This document shows, piece by piece, positions 48,689 to 57,456 of a stretch of DNA of 64,000 bases. The position numbers and the translations under genes are program-made. This stretch comes from Cryobacterium levicorallinum (lineage in GTDB: Bacteria; Actinomycetota; Actinomycetes; Actinomycetales; Microbacteriaceae). Where the stretch lies: the NCBI RefSeq assembly GCF_004402405.1, contig NZ_SOFE01000029.1:683-64682 (forward strand), written 5' to 3'. The notes under the pieces are model-generated. The model ran no database searches. It saw only the letters and a list, made by a program, of their open reading frames with translations, and was not told the DNA's origin. Position 1 is the stretch's first letter; each line of letters starts with the position of its first letter.

Positions 48689-48866
48689 CCCATCACGAAC
48701 CGTAATCGCGCCGTGGCCACCGGGGAAGTGGACCAGCATCGTGAACCGTGTCTGACGCTCCACCAACGTAGCGATCGCCGACCGGCAGTGTGATCCAAGA
48801 TCGGATCCCCTTCCTAATGCCCAGGCACGGCGCGGTCCGCCACCTCCGCCGGTCGCTCGCTGATCA
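48689..48866 (-). mobile_element. IS30 family transposase remnant (catalytic N-part)
   Basis: On the minus strand the translation reads [16 protein letters not shown], stop in place of Trp, then EGD, a one-base shift, and GSHCRSAIATLVERQTRF, TMLVHFPGGHGAITVRDG. This is the first part of the IS30 DDE domain. It has one nonsense change and one indel, so it is dead. It stops at VRDG, where the next IS30 piece on the other strand begins. Confidence 0.8.
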
Positions 48867-49069
48867 TGGCTCGCGATGGGCTGTTGGCCGCCATCAAGAC
48901 CCTCCCCGCGCACTTGGTTAAGACACTGACGTGGGAACAGGGAACCGAGCTGGCCCAGCACCGGCAGATCACGATGGCCACGACTATGGCTATCTACTTC
49001 TGTGATCCGCATTCGCCGTGGCAGCGGGGCAGCAACGAGAACACCAACGGGCTGCTGCGCCAATATTTG
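48866..49069 (+). mobile_element. IS30 family transposase remnant (catalytic C-part)
   Basis: Plus-strand frame starting at ATG 48866: [33 protein letters not shown], then [20 protein letters not shown] and LRQYLN, the well-conserved second half of the IS30 DDE domain including the catalytic Asp and Glu motifs. It breaks off after LRQYL and ends at TGA 49100. Head-to-head with the remnant to its left and sharing the RDG residues, it must come from a second IS30 copy or a rearrangement. Confidence 0.85.
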
Positions 49070-49423
49070 AATATTCGCTCTCCTGGGGGCCGGTGTTTTT
49101 GACCTTCGGGGCCACTGATCGAAGGTGTAGGTAGCATGTTGTGGCGCCACCGGATATTTGTGTTGGGGGCCATCCTTGGTTCCGGGTTCACGCCGACGCG
49201 ATCGTGGACGGCACCGAGCACAGTACCCTCCGCGCCGAGACCGGCGGCCACAATGTGGGCGAACTCACCGCCGGCCAAGTCGAGATACGGGCCCGTTGCG
49301 CGTTCGGATTGAGTCAGGCCGTAATGCTCCCCGGTCGGGGTTTCTGACCCCTAGCTTTCGCAACCCGGTCACCCTTCTTTCATGTTGACTCAGCTCGCGC
49401 GCGAACAGACGGGTTCTCGTGGC

Positions 49424-49451
49424 GTCCCGTTGAGGGTTCCGCTTACGGGCG
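49424..49451 (+). repeat. Dispersed 28-bp island repeat (copy C)
   Basis: Begins GTCCCGTTGAGGGTTC and ends GCTTACGGGC. Its ends (CCCGT and ACGGG) can pair. Copies at 54785 and 56233 differ at only a few positions. Confidence 0.65.
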
Positions 49452-49492
49452 TCTCAGTTTGGACGTCGACACGGTTGGCTTCACGCGATTCG

Positions 49493-49521
49493 GTCCCCGC
49501 TGAGCGTCCGCCTTACGGGAC
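49493..49521 (+). repeat. Dispersed island repeat (copy D, divergent)
   Basis: Begins GTCCCCGCTGAGCGTCC and ends CTTACGGGAC; the outer GTCCC and GGGAC form a 5-base stem. Only 41 bases after copy C and in the same orientation. Confidence 0.55.
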
Positions 49522-50107
49522 AGCGGATGAGCTCACGGGTGACGGCAGAAATTCACGCCCTGCGATCTGCTGGTGGCACCGGGGAGACGTTAAGACGATC
49601 TTGTGCTTGTGTCCACTGGTTGCACGTTGGTCACCCTCGTAGAGTGACAAGTACGCGCCATGAAGTAGCTGCGCGATCCTGCAGGCTCTCGACGCCGAGA
49701 CGCACACGACCTGGAGATCGGGGATCCGCATGACTCACTCACAAGGCCATGCCGGGCTGTGGCAAATACTTGGGCAATCCTAACCTTTCTCGCCAAGGGC
49801 GTCGGTGCCGGGCTGTCCTCGATCGCCACCATGACTTTCGGAGACCGAGCTGCCCTAGGCGACCTGCCAACATCGCCGCCGCCGAAAGAGTATCGACCGT
49901 AGACGACCATCACCGTCTCAGCGGATTCAGCTCAAGACGATCTCACGTCCGCGGATGGTCCTGCACTTTGAACACCGGTAATACCGCATCGCGGCGGCGT
50001 CGCGAAAGGATCGGCTCGTCGACGCGTACGGTCATATGTGTGGCGCAACCGACAAGTCTCGGAGTCCGGGTTCGGGCGTAGTCGGCTGCTCTAACTAAGC
50101 TGGGATC

Positions 50108-51226
50108 GTGCCAGTAAACTCACTCGACCTCGGCGGCTGGGCGGTCAAGTCGGTCCGGAACCCTTGGGGACAGATTCCGATGACCGCGGGCGGTCGATCT
50201 CTTTCTGGCCGCACGCGTGAGTACATGGACGATCTACTGGATCAACAAAGGGCTCCAGACTCGGTAAGCCGCCGACATCACTATGTACCGCGCTCCTACT
50301 TGCGGCAATGGTCGTCCGACAGCAAGCGAATCTGGGTTCATGACACCGTTACCGGTGCGGTGAAGCAACTCGGACTCGCCGACGTATGTGTCAAGGAGAA
50401 TTTTTACCGAGTCGTTGGCTCCGACGGCACACCTCACAACCGCGTCGAGCTGATGTTCGGCGTCGTGGACTCAGAGCTTCGACGAGTTCAAGTCCTACTT
50501 GCGAACCTCGAGGATCCGGACCAACTGGAGTTTGATGATCTTTTGGGACTTGGAGTGTCTATGGCTGTGCAGCGAATGCGAACGCTGCAGCAGCGTCGAG
50601 TTCAGCTGCAGTACAACAAATGGCTCGTCGCTCAAAACCCTTCACAGCACCAGTCGATTGACGACGACATCGACAATCCTCACCGTCTCGCCGGGGTGCA
50701 TACGGAAATGCTTTTCAAGGGAATGTGGCAGGCCGCAGACGTCCTCACCACTCGGCAGATCGAAGTCTGGCACGATCCGCAAGGCCGATTCGTTACTTGC
50801 GATGCCCCCGTGCTGATCCCGTTCAAGAACAACGTACGCAAAGGTCTGATGTCCGCACCGTACATACTCTGGCCTGTCAGCCCATACCGCGCAGTCGCAC
50901 TGAGCAACGAGCTCGTGGGCGAAAAAGCCCTGATCCGAACAGCCACCGGGAAACTCGTGGGCGTGGCGACGCATGGCGTGGAGCAAGGGCGGGAGCGGAT
51001 GATCTTTGCCAGTGACGAGCAGCGACACCGACTGTTGGAGGGCAAGACGTTCCGTCGGCGCACTCAGTCGAGGCTGCGCTGTGCAAATCACACTCCGCAA
51101 GGTGAGCGAATCCCTCCACCGGGATGCTGTGTGGAGTGGTCGGAGACATTCGCCGCAGCCCCGGACGTTGCCCTTTGCGAGCAGGGACTGCACTCCCCAG
51201 CACCGGCAATGTCGTCCATTCCCTGA
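50108..51226 (+). CDS. DUF4238 domain protein
   Basis: A 372-residue protein with the DUF4238 hallmark RRHHYVPRSYLRQWS (residues ~55-69) and later KENFYRV and FVTCDAPVLIPF. The family is found mostly in accessory regions and its function is unknown; the HHYVP motif suggests metal-dependent catalysis, which is inference. GTG 50108 follows a TAAGCT box by six bases (leaderless); ATG 50180 or 50225 would also keep the domain. The last ~60 residues are low complexity. Confidence 0.8.
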   Translation: MPVNSLDLGGWAVKSVRNPWGQIPMTAGGRSLSGRTREYMDDLLDQQRAPDSVSRRHHYVPRSYLRQWSSDSKRIWVHDTVTGAVKQLGLADVCVKENFYRVVGSDGTPHNRVELMFGVVDSELRRVQVLLANLEDPDQLEFDDLLGLGVSMAVQRMRTLQQRRVQLQYNKWLVAQNPSQHQSIDDDIDNPHRLAGVHTEMLFKGMWQAADVLTTRQIEVWHDPQGRFVTCDAPVLIPFKNNVRKGLMSAPYILWPVSPYRAVALSNELVGEKALIRTATGKLVGVATHGVEQGRERMIFASDEQRHRLLEGKTFRRRTQSRLRCANHTPQGERIPPPGCCVEWSETFAAAPDVALCEQGLHSPAPAMSSIP

Positions 51227-51323
51227 TCCAGCGACCATTCAACTCGCCATATCCGCGACTGTCGCGTTCGTACGAGGAACAAGCGGAACTTCGGACTGAG
51301 TGTCAGACGGCGTTCCTGATGAC

Positions 51324-51341
51324 GGTTCCCTATCGGGAACC
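51324..51341. terminator. Short perfect hairpin after the DUF4238 gene
   Basis: GGTTCCC-TATC-GGGAACC, a 7-base perfect stem with a 4-base loop, lies between two convergent genes (stops at 51226 and 51370). No T-run follows, so its terminator role is tentative. Confidence 0.45.
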
Positions 51342-51369
51342 TACCTAGAGCCAGGGGATCGCAGGAGAC

Positions 51370-52026
51370 TTAGGAGGCCCACTCCTCGGCGACGATCTGC
51401 ATCGATGCCGAGGCACGGTATGCCTCGATGTCGTCGGCGGCGAGAATAGCGCTGATCAGCTGTTCGGTGCCTGAGACATAAACGCTCGCGCCGTAGAGGT
51501 CGTTCCCGACGGCCCAGACACCATCCGCGGGTATCCACCACTGGGCACTTCTTCCGCCGGCCGTCTCCTCGAAGGGTTCCGCGCCGTCGGCGAGGTCGCC
51601 GGCGAGAACATGCATGCGACGCTCGGGCATGAGCATGATGCTTGTTGCCTTTCGCAGGTCCGCGCGCATGTGGGCGTATCCTTCCCAGACAAGGAAGAAA
51701 CACTCGGTGGGTGTGGCGGTGTGGTCGCGGAGAAGGCGGGCGAGCGTTGCTGCCACGGCGGGTTCGATGGTCCCGACTCTGACATCTACGTCCGGCTTGT
51801 CGTCGAGAAGGTCGGCCCACTTCGACATTGCGTCCACCTCAGACTGCTCCGCAGCAAAGGTACGCCAGGCAAGGGGGCGACCGTTGTCGTCGCGCATGGG
51901 GTTCATGACACGCGCATAGGAAACGTGCCCACGAGGCAGGTATTCACCCACGGTCATCGATCCGCCTTGGAGAGATGGCAACTCCGCAATGACGTGCGGG
52001 ACGGTTCTGATCGGATGCAATACCAT
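51370..52026 (-). CDS. Hypothetical protein of the island
   Basis: A 218-residue soluble protein. Readable landmarks are TVGEYLPRGHVSYARVMNP, then TECFFLVWEGYAHM and AQWWIPADGVWAVGNDLYGASVYVSG. I do not recognise a family, though the layout resembles small uncharacterised actinobacterial proteins. ATG 52026 follows a TAGGGT box by six bases, the leaderless pattern. No signal peptide. Confidence 0.68.
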   Translation of the reverse strand: MVLHPIRTVPHVIAELPSLQGGSMTVGEYLPRGHVSYARVMNPMRDDNGRPLAWRTFAAEQSEVDAMSKWADLLDDKPDVDVRVGTIEPAVAATLARLLRDHTATPTECFFLVWEGYAHMRADLRKATSIMLMPERRMHVLAGDLADGAEPFEETAGGRSAQWWIPADGVWAVGNDLYGASVYVSGTEQLISAILAADDIEAYRASASMQIVAEEWAS

Positions 52027-52225
52027 CTCTGCACCCTATCGAGTAGTCGAGGTCAGCCCGATGCCGATCTGTCGGAGACAGGTTTCCCCTGCGCGCCGCC
52101 CCACGCCGGAGCCACCACGCTAGGAGAACCGGAAGTTGTTTCGTACCGCAAGAGGTTCCCCCTGCGGAAGGGCGGAAAACAGGGGTGGGTGGTACCCGCG
52201 GTCGGATGACCGGATGCCACCTGTG

Positions 52226-52891
52226 TCAGTTCGTCTCTGCTTCCTCCGGAGGAGCGACTGGTGATACGACGGGAGGCAGCTGGATATCTGCAAGGATCCG
52301 GCCGACGGCACGCCACTTTTCTGCCGAGGCGGCATCGAGCGGGTGCTCAGGAGTGTCTTCCAGGTCTTTCAATTCCGGGCCCAGGATCGCGCTGGCGATC
52401 TTTGTGATGAGTTCGCGCAACGAGTCGGTACGCATATAAGCACCGATGTACTCGCCGTTGGGTACGGGCGCGAGTTGCGTCGTATAGGCGCTCACAAAAT
52501 TGTCCGCCGCTTCAGCGCGTAGGTAGGGGCTCTCCAGAGTCTGGTACCAGCGGCGAAGGAAAACATCACAAGGCGCCTCGTCATGAAGGTGCCGTTCGTC
52601 GTCACGAAAAATACGGTTATAGATCTCATCCGGGTTGAGCTGGTTTGCGAGTTCGATCGCCTGATCCATATTTCCTTGGTAGATCAGGTCGGCAAGTTCA
52701 GGGCTCGTCTTTTGATCCATCCGTTGCTGAAGTTGCCTCCGAAATCGGCGTGGATGACAGTGGTCTGCCCATGCGGAGCCCAGGCGAAGTCGCCATTCCT
52801 CTCTGGCCTTGACGACGTCCGTAGTTACCGAGATGACCAATGCGGTGACGGCGATCACTTCAAGTGCGGTGGTGATGGGCGATCGTTTCAT
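52226..52891 (-). CDS. Hypothetical protein with N-terminal membrane anchor
   Basis: A 221-residue protein with one N-terminal helix (TTALEVIAVTALVISVTTDVV), then a helical, charged domain (SPELADLIYQGNMDQAIELA, DVFLRRWYQTLESPYLRAE) and a Pro-rich tail. AGGGAG is well spaced before ATG 52891. No family recognised. The 157 bases between this gene and the one downstream hold no other feature. Confidence 0.68.
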   Translation of the reverse strand: MKRSPITTALEVIAVTALVISVTTDVVKAREEWRLRLGSAWADHCHPRRFRRQLQQRMDQKTSPELADLIYQGNMDQAIELANQLNPDEIYNRIFRDDERHLHDEAPCDVFLRRWYQTLESPYLRAEAADNFVSAYTTQLAPVPNGEYIGAYMRTDSLRELITKIASAILGPELKDLEDTPEHPLDAASAEKWRAVGRILADIQLPPVVSPVAPPEEAETN

Positions 52892-53202
52892 CTATTGCTC
52901 CCTCTTCAGATATCGCAGCACAGCACTGCTGTGCTGGTCAGACGCGACTTTCGTACCCGGAACCCTGCCGCAGGCCGCCGCGACAAGGGATACCTGAGCA
53001 ACTGACTCCCACGTAGCTATGAATATTTCTCTATAGTGTGTCGGTTATCAGAATAGAGGGCTGCTCCTGGCGTAGCTGACTCGTTGACGTGCCCCATGGT
53101 GGTTCCCCAAACGAAACGGATGAAAGTCGCCGATCGACCGTTTGCGTGTCCCACTCGCCGTCCCCCTTGCGAAACGTCTTCGCGCTCTGGAAGGATGAGC
53201 GA

Positions 53203-53712
53203 ATGCGAATCGCTGCCGACCCCCATGGTCCGGAGTTCAGCATGCTCTCGCAGTACCTCGATCATCAGCGCGAGACAGTGCTTTCGAAGACCGACGGACT
53301 GACCCGCGAGCAACTGGCACAGAAGCACTCCCCATCCGAACTCACCCTCGCGGGCCTGCTCTACCATTTGGCACTGGTGGAAGAGGACTGGATGGAGGTT
53401 CGCTTTGCTGGCCTCCCCGATCGAGAGCCATGGACCAGCGTCGACTGGGACGGCGACCCAGACTGGGAGTTCCGCACTGCGGCTCTCCTTGAGCCGGTGC
53501 AGTTGCGCAGTCGCTACCGCGCAGCCTGTGATCGGAGCCGGGAAGTAGTGTTCAAATCGAAAAATCTGGATCAACTGTCGATCAACGCGCTGGGCGATGG
53601 CCGCAACTTCTCACTCCGATGGGTGATGTTGCACCTTATCGAGGAGACCGCCCGTCACGCCGGCCACGCCGACTTTCTGCGCGAAGCGATCGACGGCACG
53701 GTCGGCCACTAG
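53203..53712 (+). CDS. DinB family protein (DUF664)
   Basis: A 169-residue four-helix protein. LTLAGLLYHLALVEEDWMEVRF carries the first metal-ligand His, and VMLHLIEETARHAGHADFLREAIDG the two others, the pattern of DinB/DUF664 proteins that act as metal-dependent thiol transferases or unknown enzymes. GGAAGGA precedes ATG 53203; upstream codons in the frame are not family-like. Often horizontally transferred. Confidence 0.88.
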   Translation: MRIAADPHGPEFSMLSQYLDHQRETVLSKTDGLTREQLAQKHSPSELTLAGLLYHLALVEEDWMEVRFAGLPDREPWTSVDWDGDPDWEFRTAALLEPVQLRSRYRAACDRSREVVFKSKNLDQLSINALGDGRNFSLRWVMLHLIEETARHAGHADFLREAIDGTVGH

Positions 53713-53805
53713 CGAACCGACACGTCAGAATCATCGCTGAGGGTACCTCTCAGAACAGTATCGACCCCCCCCTTGGTCCCACGGTGGGTTGCCACGGATC
53801 TATCG

Positions 53806-53828
53806 CGTTGAAGGTTCCGCTTGCGGGC
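53806..53828 (+). repeat. Dispersed island repeat (copy F, partial)
   Basis: GTTGAAGGTTCCGCTTGCGGGC, matching the middle and 3' end of copy C with two changes and lacking the GTCCC end. Located between the DinB-type gene and the next, convergent gene. Confidence 0.45.
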
Positions 53829-53919
53829 TTCAGCGCGCGTAGATGATCACGTCCGACGCAGAGTTCGTACCGAATACAGCTACACCTAGTCGGTGCGTTC
53901 CTTCCTTCACTCCGCCCGG

Positions 53920-54549
53920 TCAATGCAGCGGCGATGGCGAACCGCTGATGGAGATGGTGTTGCCCTCGCGCTCGCCCCTGAACCGGTACTCGCCCCAGCG
54001 GATGGTTTGCGACTGCTCGTGCTTGACCGCGGGCCAATCCCACCCGGTAACAGAAGGGGAGTCGGCGCCGCATTGGGGCGGGTAGGACTCCATGATCGTC
54101 GTGCAGAACACCGGTCCGTCTCCGTCATCGAGCACCATGCCGGCGAACGATTCCTCAGCGGGGCCGCTCAACGCGATCAGCAGCGTGAGCAACGAGAGCG
54201 CGAGGGCGACCGGCGTCATCGCATACCGCTCCGGTTTGGACCGGGAGATCGCATTCATCACCACGCCGAGGGTGAGGTATCCAAAGACTACCCAGATCCC
54301 CACTGTCGAGAACGCGTTCGGAAACACGTCAGCGACACCCGCCCGGTCGAGGGCGAGCAGGGCGATGAACCCGTAGATCAGGATGGAGACGCCGGAGGCG
54401 ATCCGATACCCGAACGGCAGCACGCCGGGGTGCTGCCCGCCCCACGCGAATCGTCCCCACGGCGCGCCGAAGGCCAGGGAAAGCTGGAAGAGAACCAGCA
54501 GGCCAATCAGTGTGACGAAGGCGATGGCGGCGATCATGGATGCAAGCAT
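53920..54549 (-). CDS. Membrane protein of unknown function
   Basis: A 209-residue protein with four helices (MIAAIAFVTLIGLLVLFQLSL, GVSILIYGFIALLAL, TVGIWVVFGYLTLGVVMNAI, MTPVALALSLLTLLIAL) and an outside C-terminal domain with two Cys (FCTTIMESYPPQCG). I start it at ATG 54549; a start at 54630 would add a charged stretch before the first helix. Function unknown. Confidence 0.72.
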   Translation of the reverse strand: MLASMIAAIAFVTLIGLLVLFQLSLAFGAPWGRFAWGGQHPGVLPFGYRIASGVSILIYGFIALLALDRAGVADVFPNAFSTVGIWVVFGYLTLGVVMNAISRSKPERYAMTPVALALSLLTLLIALSGPAEESFAGMVLDDGDGPVFCTTIMESYPPQCGADSPSVTGWDWPAVKHEQSQTIRWGEYRFRGEREGNTISISGSPSPLH

Positions 54550-54971
54550 ATGGGACGCGCAGGTAACCCCCCTCGCCGGCAGCGAGCACCTCTGACGCGC
54601 TGTGCTTGGTTGCGCTGCCAATGCCCGCAACTGATCAACCGCAGGGACCGCGGCAGAGCCGAGATCGATCAGCTAACTTATGCCAACTTACTAATGCGTG
54701 GCGAGAAGAGGGCACCCGCTCTAGGGCGGTGCGATTGAGCAATACGCCGACACGATCATCGTCCCACAGTGGTCACCAGCGTTCGTCCCGGTGAGGGTTC
54801 GCGTTACGGGCGGTGTTCTGCGCCGCGCGCCGGTGCCTGGCGGTCAGGGCGTAAGCCGAGCAGCGCGCCTCAGTACCGCATCCTGATCAAGCTCGGTATA
54901 GGTCGTTGGAATCTCGATCGACGTAGTGCCGGTCAGTTCGACGGCGGCGGGGTCGACCGTCTTGTGGAGTC
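54550..54971. other. Gene-free stretch with one repeat copy
   Basis: About 420 bases with no supported gene between a membrane-protein start and the sigma factor stop. It contains the 28-bp repeat at 54785-54812 and nothing else I can name. Confidence 0.4.
54785..54812 (+). repeat. Dispersed 28-bp island repeat (copy G)
   Basis: Begins GTCCCGGTGAGGGTTC and ends GCGTTACGGGCG. Differs from copy H at 56233 in three positions and from copy C in three. Confidence 0.65.
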
Positions 54972-55487
54972 TCATTGAATGAGCTCGACCTGGCTGCCCA
55001 GAACGTGGGCTAATTCCCGCTTCGCGCGATGGTACCGACTGCGGACCGTCGACGCCGGCAACCCCAGATACTGGCTAATCTCCGCCAAGCTAAACCCGTC
55101 CCAGTGGACTGCGCGAATGACTTCCGCGAGGTCCGGGTCGAGGCGTTGGATCGCGTCCAGAACGTCGAGACCGGCAGCGGCATCGTTGTTGGCAGGCAGC
55201 ACACCCACTGACTCGCGTAGGCGCTCGGCGAGGCGCGAACGGCGCCGTTCTCCACGTGAGTGGTTGAGGACGACATTGCGTGCGATCCCGAACATCCACA
55301 TTCGTGCCTCGACGGGATTGGTCGGGACTCTCGCCGCGCCTTTCCACGCGGCGATCATGGTGTCCGAAAGGGCGTCCGGCGCGTCGTTGCTCCCGACGCG
55401 GCGTTCGAGGTACCGCAGCAAGTCTCTCGCGTTCTGGTCCAGTGCGTTGGTGAGGCGTTCGTCGCGTGCCCTACGAACAGCGCTCAC
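54972..55487 (-). CDS. ECF-type RNA polymerase sigma factor
   Basis: A 171-residue sigma factor. Region 2 spans DLLRYLERRVGSNDAPDALSD to WMFGIARNVVLNH, and region 4 has LDPDLAEVIRAVHWDGFSLAE followed by ISQYLGLPASTVRSRYHRAK. Its ATG overlaps the stop of the membrane-anchored partner upstream (ATGA). It probably directs a small regulon responding to a signal sensed by that partner; the promoter it reads is unknown. Confidence 0.92.
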   Translation of the reverse strand: MSAVRRARDERLTNALDQNARDLLRYLERRVGSNDAPDALSDTMIAAWKGAARVPTNPVEARMWMFGIARNVVLNHSRGERRRSRLAERLRESVGVLPANNDAAAGLDVLDAIQRLDPDLAEVIRAVHWDGFSLAEISQYLGLPASTVRSRYHRAKRELAHVLGSQVELIQ

Positions 55488-56086
55488 TGATTCGTGCCCT
55501 CGCAGGTGATGACGCCCTCGAAATAAGGTCGCTGAGCGCTGTCGAACCCGTGCTGTTGGAGGTCGGCGTCCAGCTCGTCGGCCATCACACCCACCACCCC
55601 CGAGGAGTATCGGCGGTCGCGGTCGCCTTCAGGAGTCTGTGCCAGTGTTTCCCCGTGGACGGCAACGACTCGTGCGTCGACCTGCGCAGTCGTCGGAACG
55701 GGTGCAGAGGCAAAGAAGGCGCGGGCCGCGTCCATGATCTCGGGATCTGCGTTCTGCAGGTTCCCGATCAGGTACTCGCACTGCGCGCCGCTGGGAAGTG
55801 TGATCTGCATCGCCGCGTCCGGCTGTTGCGCCCAGGAAGGCCACTCAAAGTTCGTGACGGCGGCCGCGACCCCGGTACCCCCGAGGACCAGTGCGAGCGC
55901 GACGCCGGAAATGGCAAGCCGCCGGCCCAGACGACTCTTGACATCCCGAGCGGCTTCAAAACGCGCAGCTCGAGTGGCTTCCTGCAAGGCTGCGTCTGTC
56001 ATCAGCGCCGAGAGTGGCGCCGGCGCCGCGGCGCGATCGAGCAGATCGTTGAGTGCATCGTCGCGAAAACTCGAGGACGGATCCAT
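55484..56086 (-). CDS. Single-pass membrane protein coupled to the sigma factor (putative anti-sigma or sensor)
   Basis: A 200-residue protein with a ~55-residue cytoplasmic N-terminus, one membrane helix (LAISGVALALVLGGTGVAAAV) and an outer domain with two Cys (CEYLIGN, ITCEGT). This is the layout of anti-sigma factors, but I see no zinc-binding ZAS motif. AAGGAG precedes ATG 56086. Unusually for such pairs it comes before the sigma gene, with a 4-base overlap. Confidence 0.7.
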   Translation of the reverse strand: MDPSSSFRDDALNDLLDRAAAPAPLSALMTDAALQEATRAARFEAARDVKSRLGRRLAISGVALALVLGGTGVAAAVTNFEWPSWAQQPDAAMQITLPSGAQCEYLIGNLQNADPEIMDAARAFFASAPVPTTAQVDARVVAVHGETLAQTPEGDRDRRYSSGVVGVMADELDADLQQHGFDSAQRPYFEGVITCEGTNQ

Positions 56087-56232
56087 AGGAACTCCTTACA
56101 TCGGTGATGTCTACACACTGAATATGTCCACCTGGCGCCGAAACGACGACGGCCCACACTCAATTGGACCGCGACTGGTGCCCGCCACGATTTTTCCGTA
56201 CTGCTCAGCGCGCAAGCGAGCCGATCACGTCC

Positions 56233-56260
56233 GTCCCGGTGAGGGTTCGGCATACGGGCG
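56233..56260 (+). repeat. Dispersed 28-bp island repeat (copy H)
   Basis: Begins GTCCCGGTGAGGGTTC and ends GGCATACGGGCG. Lies seven bases after the stop of the broken methyltransferase gene and before the putative anti-sigma gene. Confidence 0.65.
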
Positions 56261-56267
56261 CGCCACG

Positions 56268-56911
56268 CTAACGCTTGCGCGCGAGGAGGAAAGCCTGGGG
56301 TGTTTTCTCCGATTCGTCCGGCACTCGGAGGAGTTGAGTCTGCGGGGCCAGTCCGGCGTTGTCCAACATGACCGTGATGCGATCGGGCGGCAGCCTGTAA
56401 GCGTCAAGAGCAATGTCGTGACCGTACGCATGCGTCATGCGCCGGAGCTCGTCACCGGTTTGAAAGGCCAGCAGCAGGTGTCCACCTGAGGCGAGCACGC
56501 GTGCGAACTCGGCGAAGACCTTCGGCAGTCGGTCCGGCGGTGTGTGGATGATGGAATACCACGCGACGATGCCGGCAAGGGATTCGTCCGAGAGGACGAG
56601 CGCTTCCATCGATCCTTCCTCGAGCCGAAGCTCAGGTGAGCCTGTCGCGCAACTGCGATCATCACTGGCGAGAGGTCAATCCCGAAGGTCTTGAGACCAA
56701 GGGAGTGAAGGTGTGACGTAACCCGGCCGGGGCCGCAACCGATGTCGGCAACGGATCCGCCCCCGTTGGCCTGGACGAGCTCGGCGAAGGCGGCGATCAG
56801 GGCTCGATCGATTGGTTTGCTCGCCAGCTCGTCACGGAGGAATTCGGCGTAGTCAACAGCAACGGTGTCGTACGCCGCGCGAGTGGCGCTCACGTCGGGA
56901 GGGTCAATCAT
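56268..56911 (-). pseudogene. Class I SAM-dependent methyltransferase, frameshifted
   Basis: From ATG 56911, the frame encodes AAYDTVAVDYAEFL and the SAM-binding VADIGCGPGRVTSHLHSLG, FGIDLSPVMIAVARQAH, then loses sense. Another frame carries on with ELRLEEGSMEALVLSDESL, AWYSIIHTPPDRLPKVF and GGHLLLAFQTGDE to the stop at 56268. One missing C near 56637 (CACCTGAG for CACCCTGAG) explains it. The substrate is unknown. If the reading is correct the enzyme is inactive. Confidence 0.82.
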
Positions 56912-56951
56912 GCTCCGAAGCCTATGGGTCCTGTCCCGCCCAGTGGTGTCG

Positions 56952-57235
56952 CTACGCTGGCATGATGGCTGGCCTGGTATGGAAACTCCGCTGGGAGGCG
57001 GATCTTTCACGCGCTGAACACGACGCTCTTGCAGCACTTCTCCGATCTGATCGCTTTCGCGTCGTGTTCCGCGCGATGCCCAACCGCCGAGCAATCTCGC
57101 GCTGCGACAAGCTCTCACTCAAATGAAGGCGCCGAACTAAAGCCCACTCTTCCACCGTAATCACCCATCAATCGTGATCGGGTGGCTCACTTTTCACGGT
57201 CGTTTTTGGCTCAGTTTTCAACCGTCGTCGACACC
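56952..57235 (-). mobile_element. IS21-type element end with truncated IstA
   Basis: ATG 57164 (minus) opens TVEEWALVRRLHLSESLSQR and EIARRLGIARNTTRKR, the N-terminal HTH of IS21-family IstA transposases; sense is lost soon after. Upstream lies the typical IS21 end: TGTCGACGACGG (complement of 57224-57235) followed by two near repeats with the shared core GAGCCA (TTGAAAACTGAGCCA and GTGAAAAGTGAGCCA). The rest of the element (istA body, istB) is missing. Confidence 0.78.
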
Positions 57236-57456
57236 CACCACGCTGCCGCATGGATCGCTTCGAAACCGAGGACGGTCGCCACTCCGGAGAAGTCGCCCGC
57301 GGTCTCACAGCTTTAGGGCGGGTTTCGCGAATCCTGCCGCTCATCGCAGAGTCCGAAAGTCCCACCGCATGATTCGATGGACCCGATCGCGGTGCGACAG
57401 TGGAGACTTGTTAGTGCTGGCAGTAGCGATTGCAACATGCAATGAGGGGAACTTGA

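Larger units (their letters stand above)
49077..50090. other. About 1 kb without a supported gene
   Basis: Frames here are Arg/Ser-rich and lack start sites, domains or codon bias on either strand. The stretch contains two copies of the island repeat (49424 and 49493) and nothing else I can support. It looks like decayed sequence following the IS30 remnant. Confidence 0.5.

Noticed and set aside
48356..48793. 145-codon plus-strand frame
   Set aside because: Runs antisense through the lipoprotein signal region and the IS30 remnant, both clearly on the minus strand.
49590..49913. 107-codon minus-strand frame
   Set aside because: Arg/Ser-rich, no ribosome site, no domain; treated as non-coding decayed sequence.
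49424..56260. CRISPR array formed by the 28-bp repeats
   Set aside because: Copies are hundreds to thousands of bases apart with no regular spacers and no cas genes; they are dispersed repeats.
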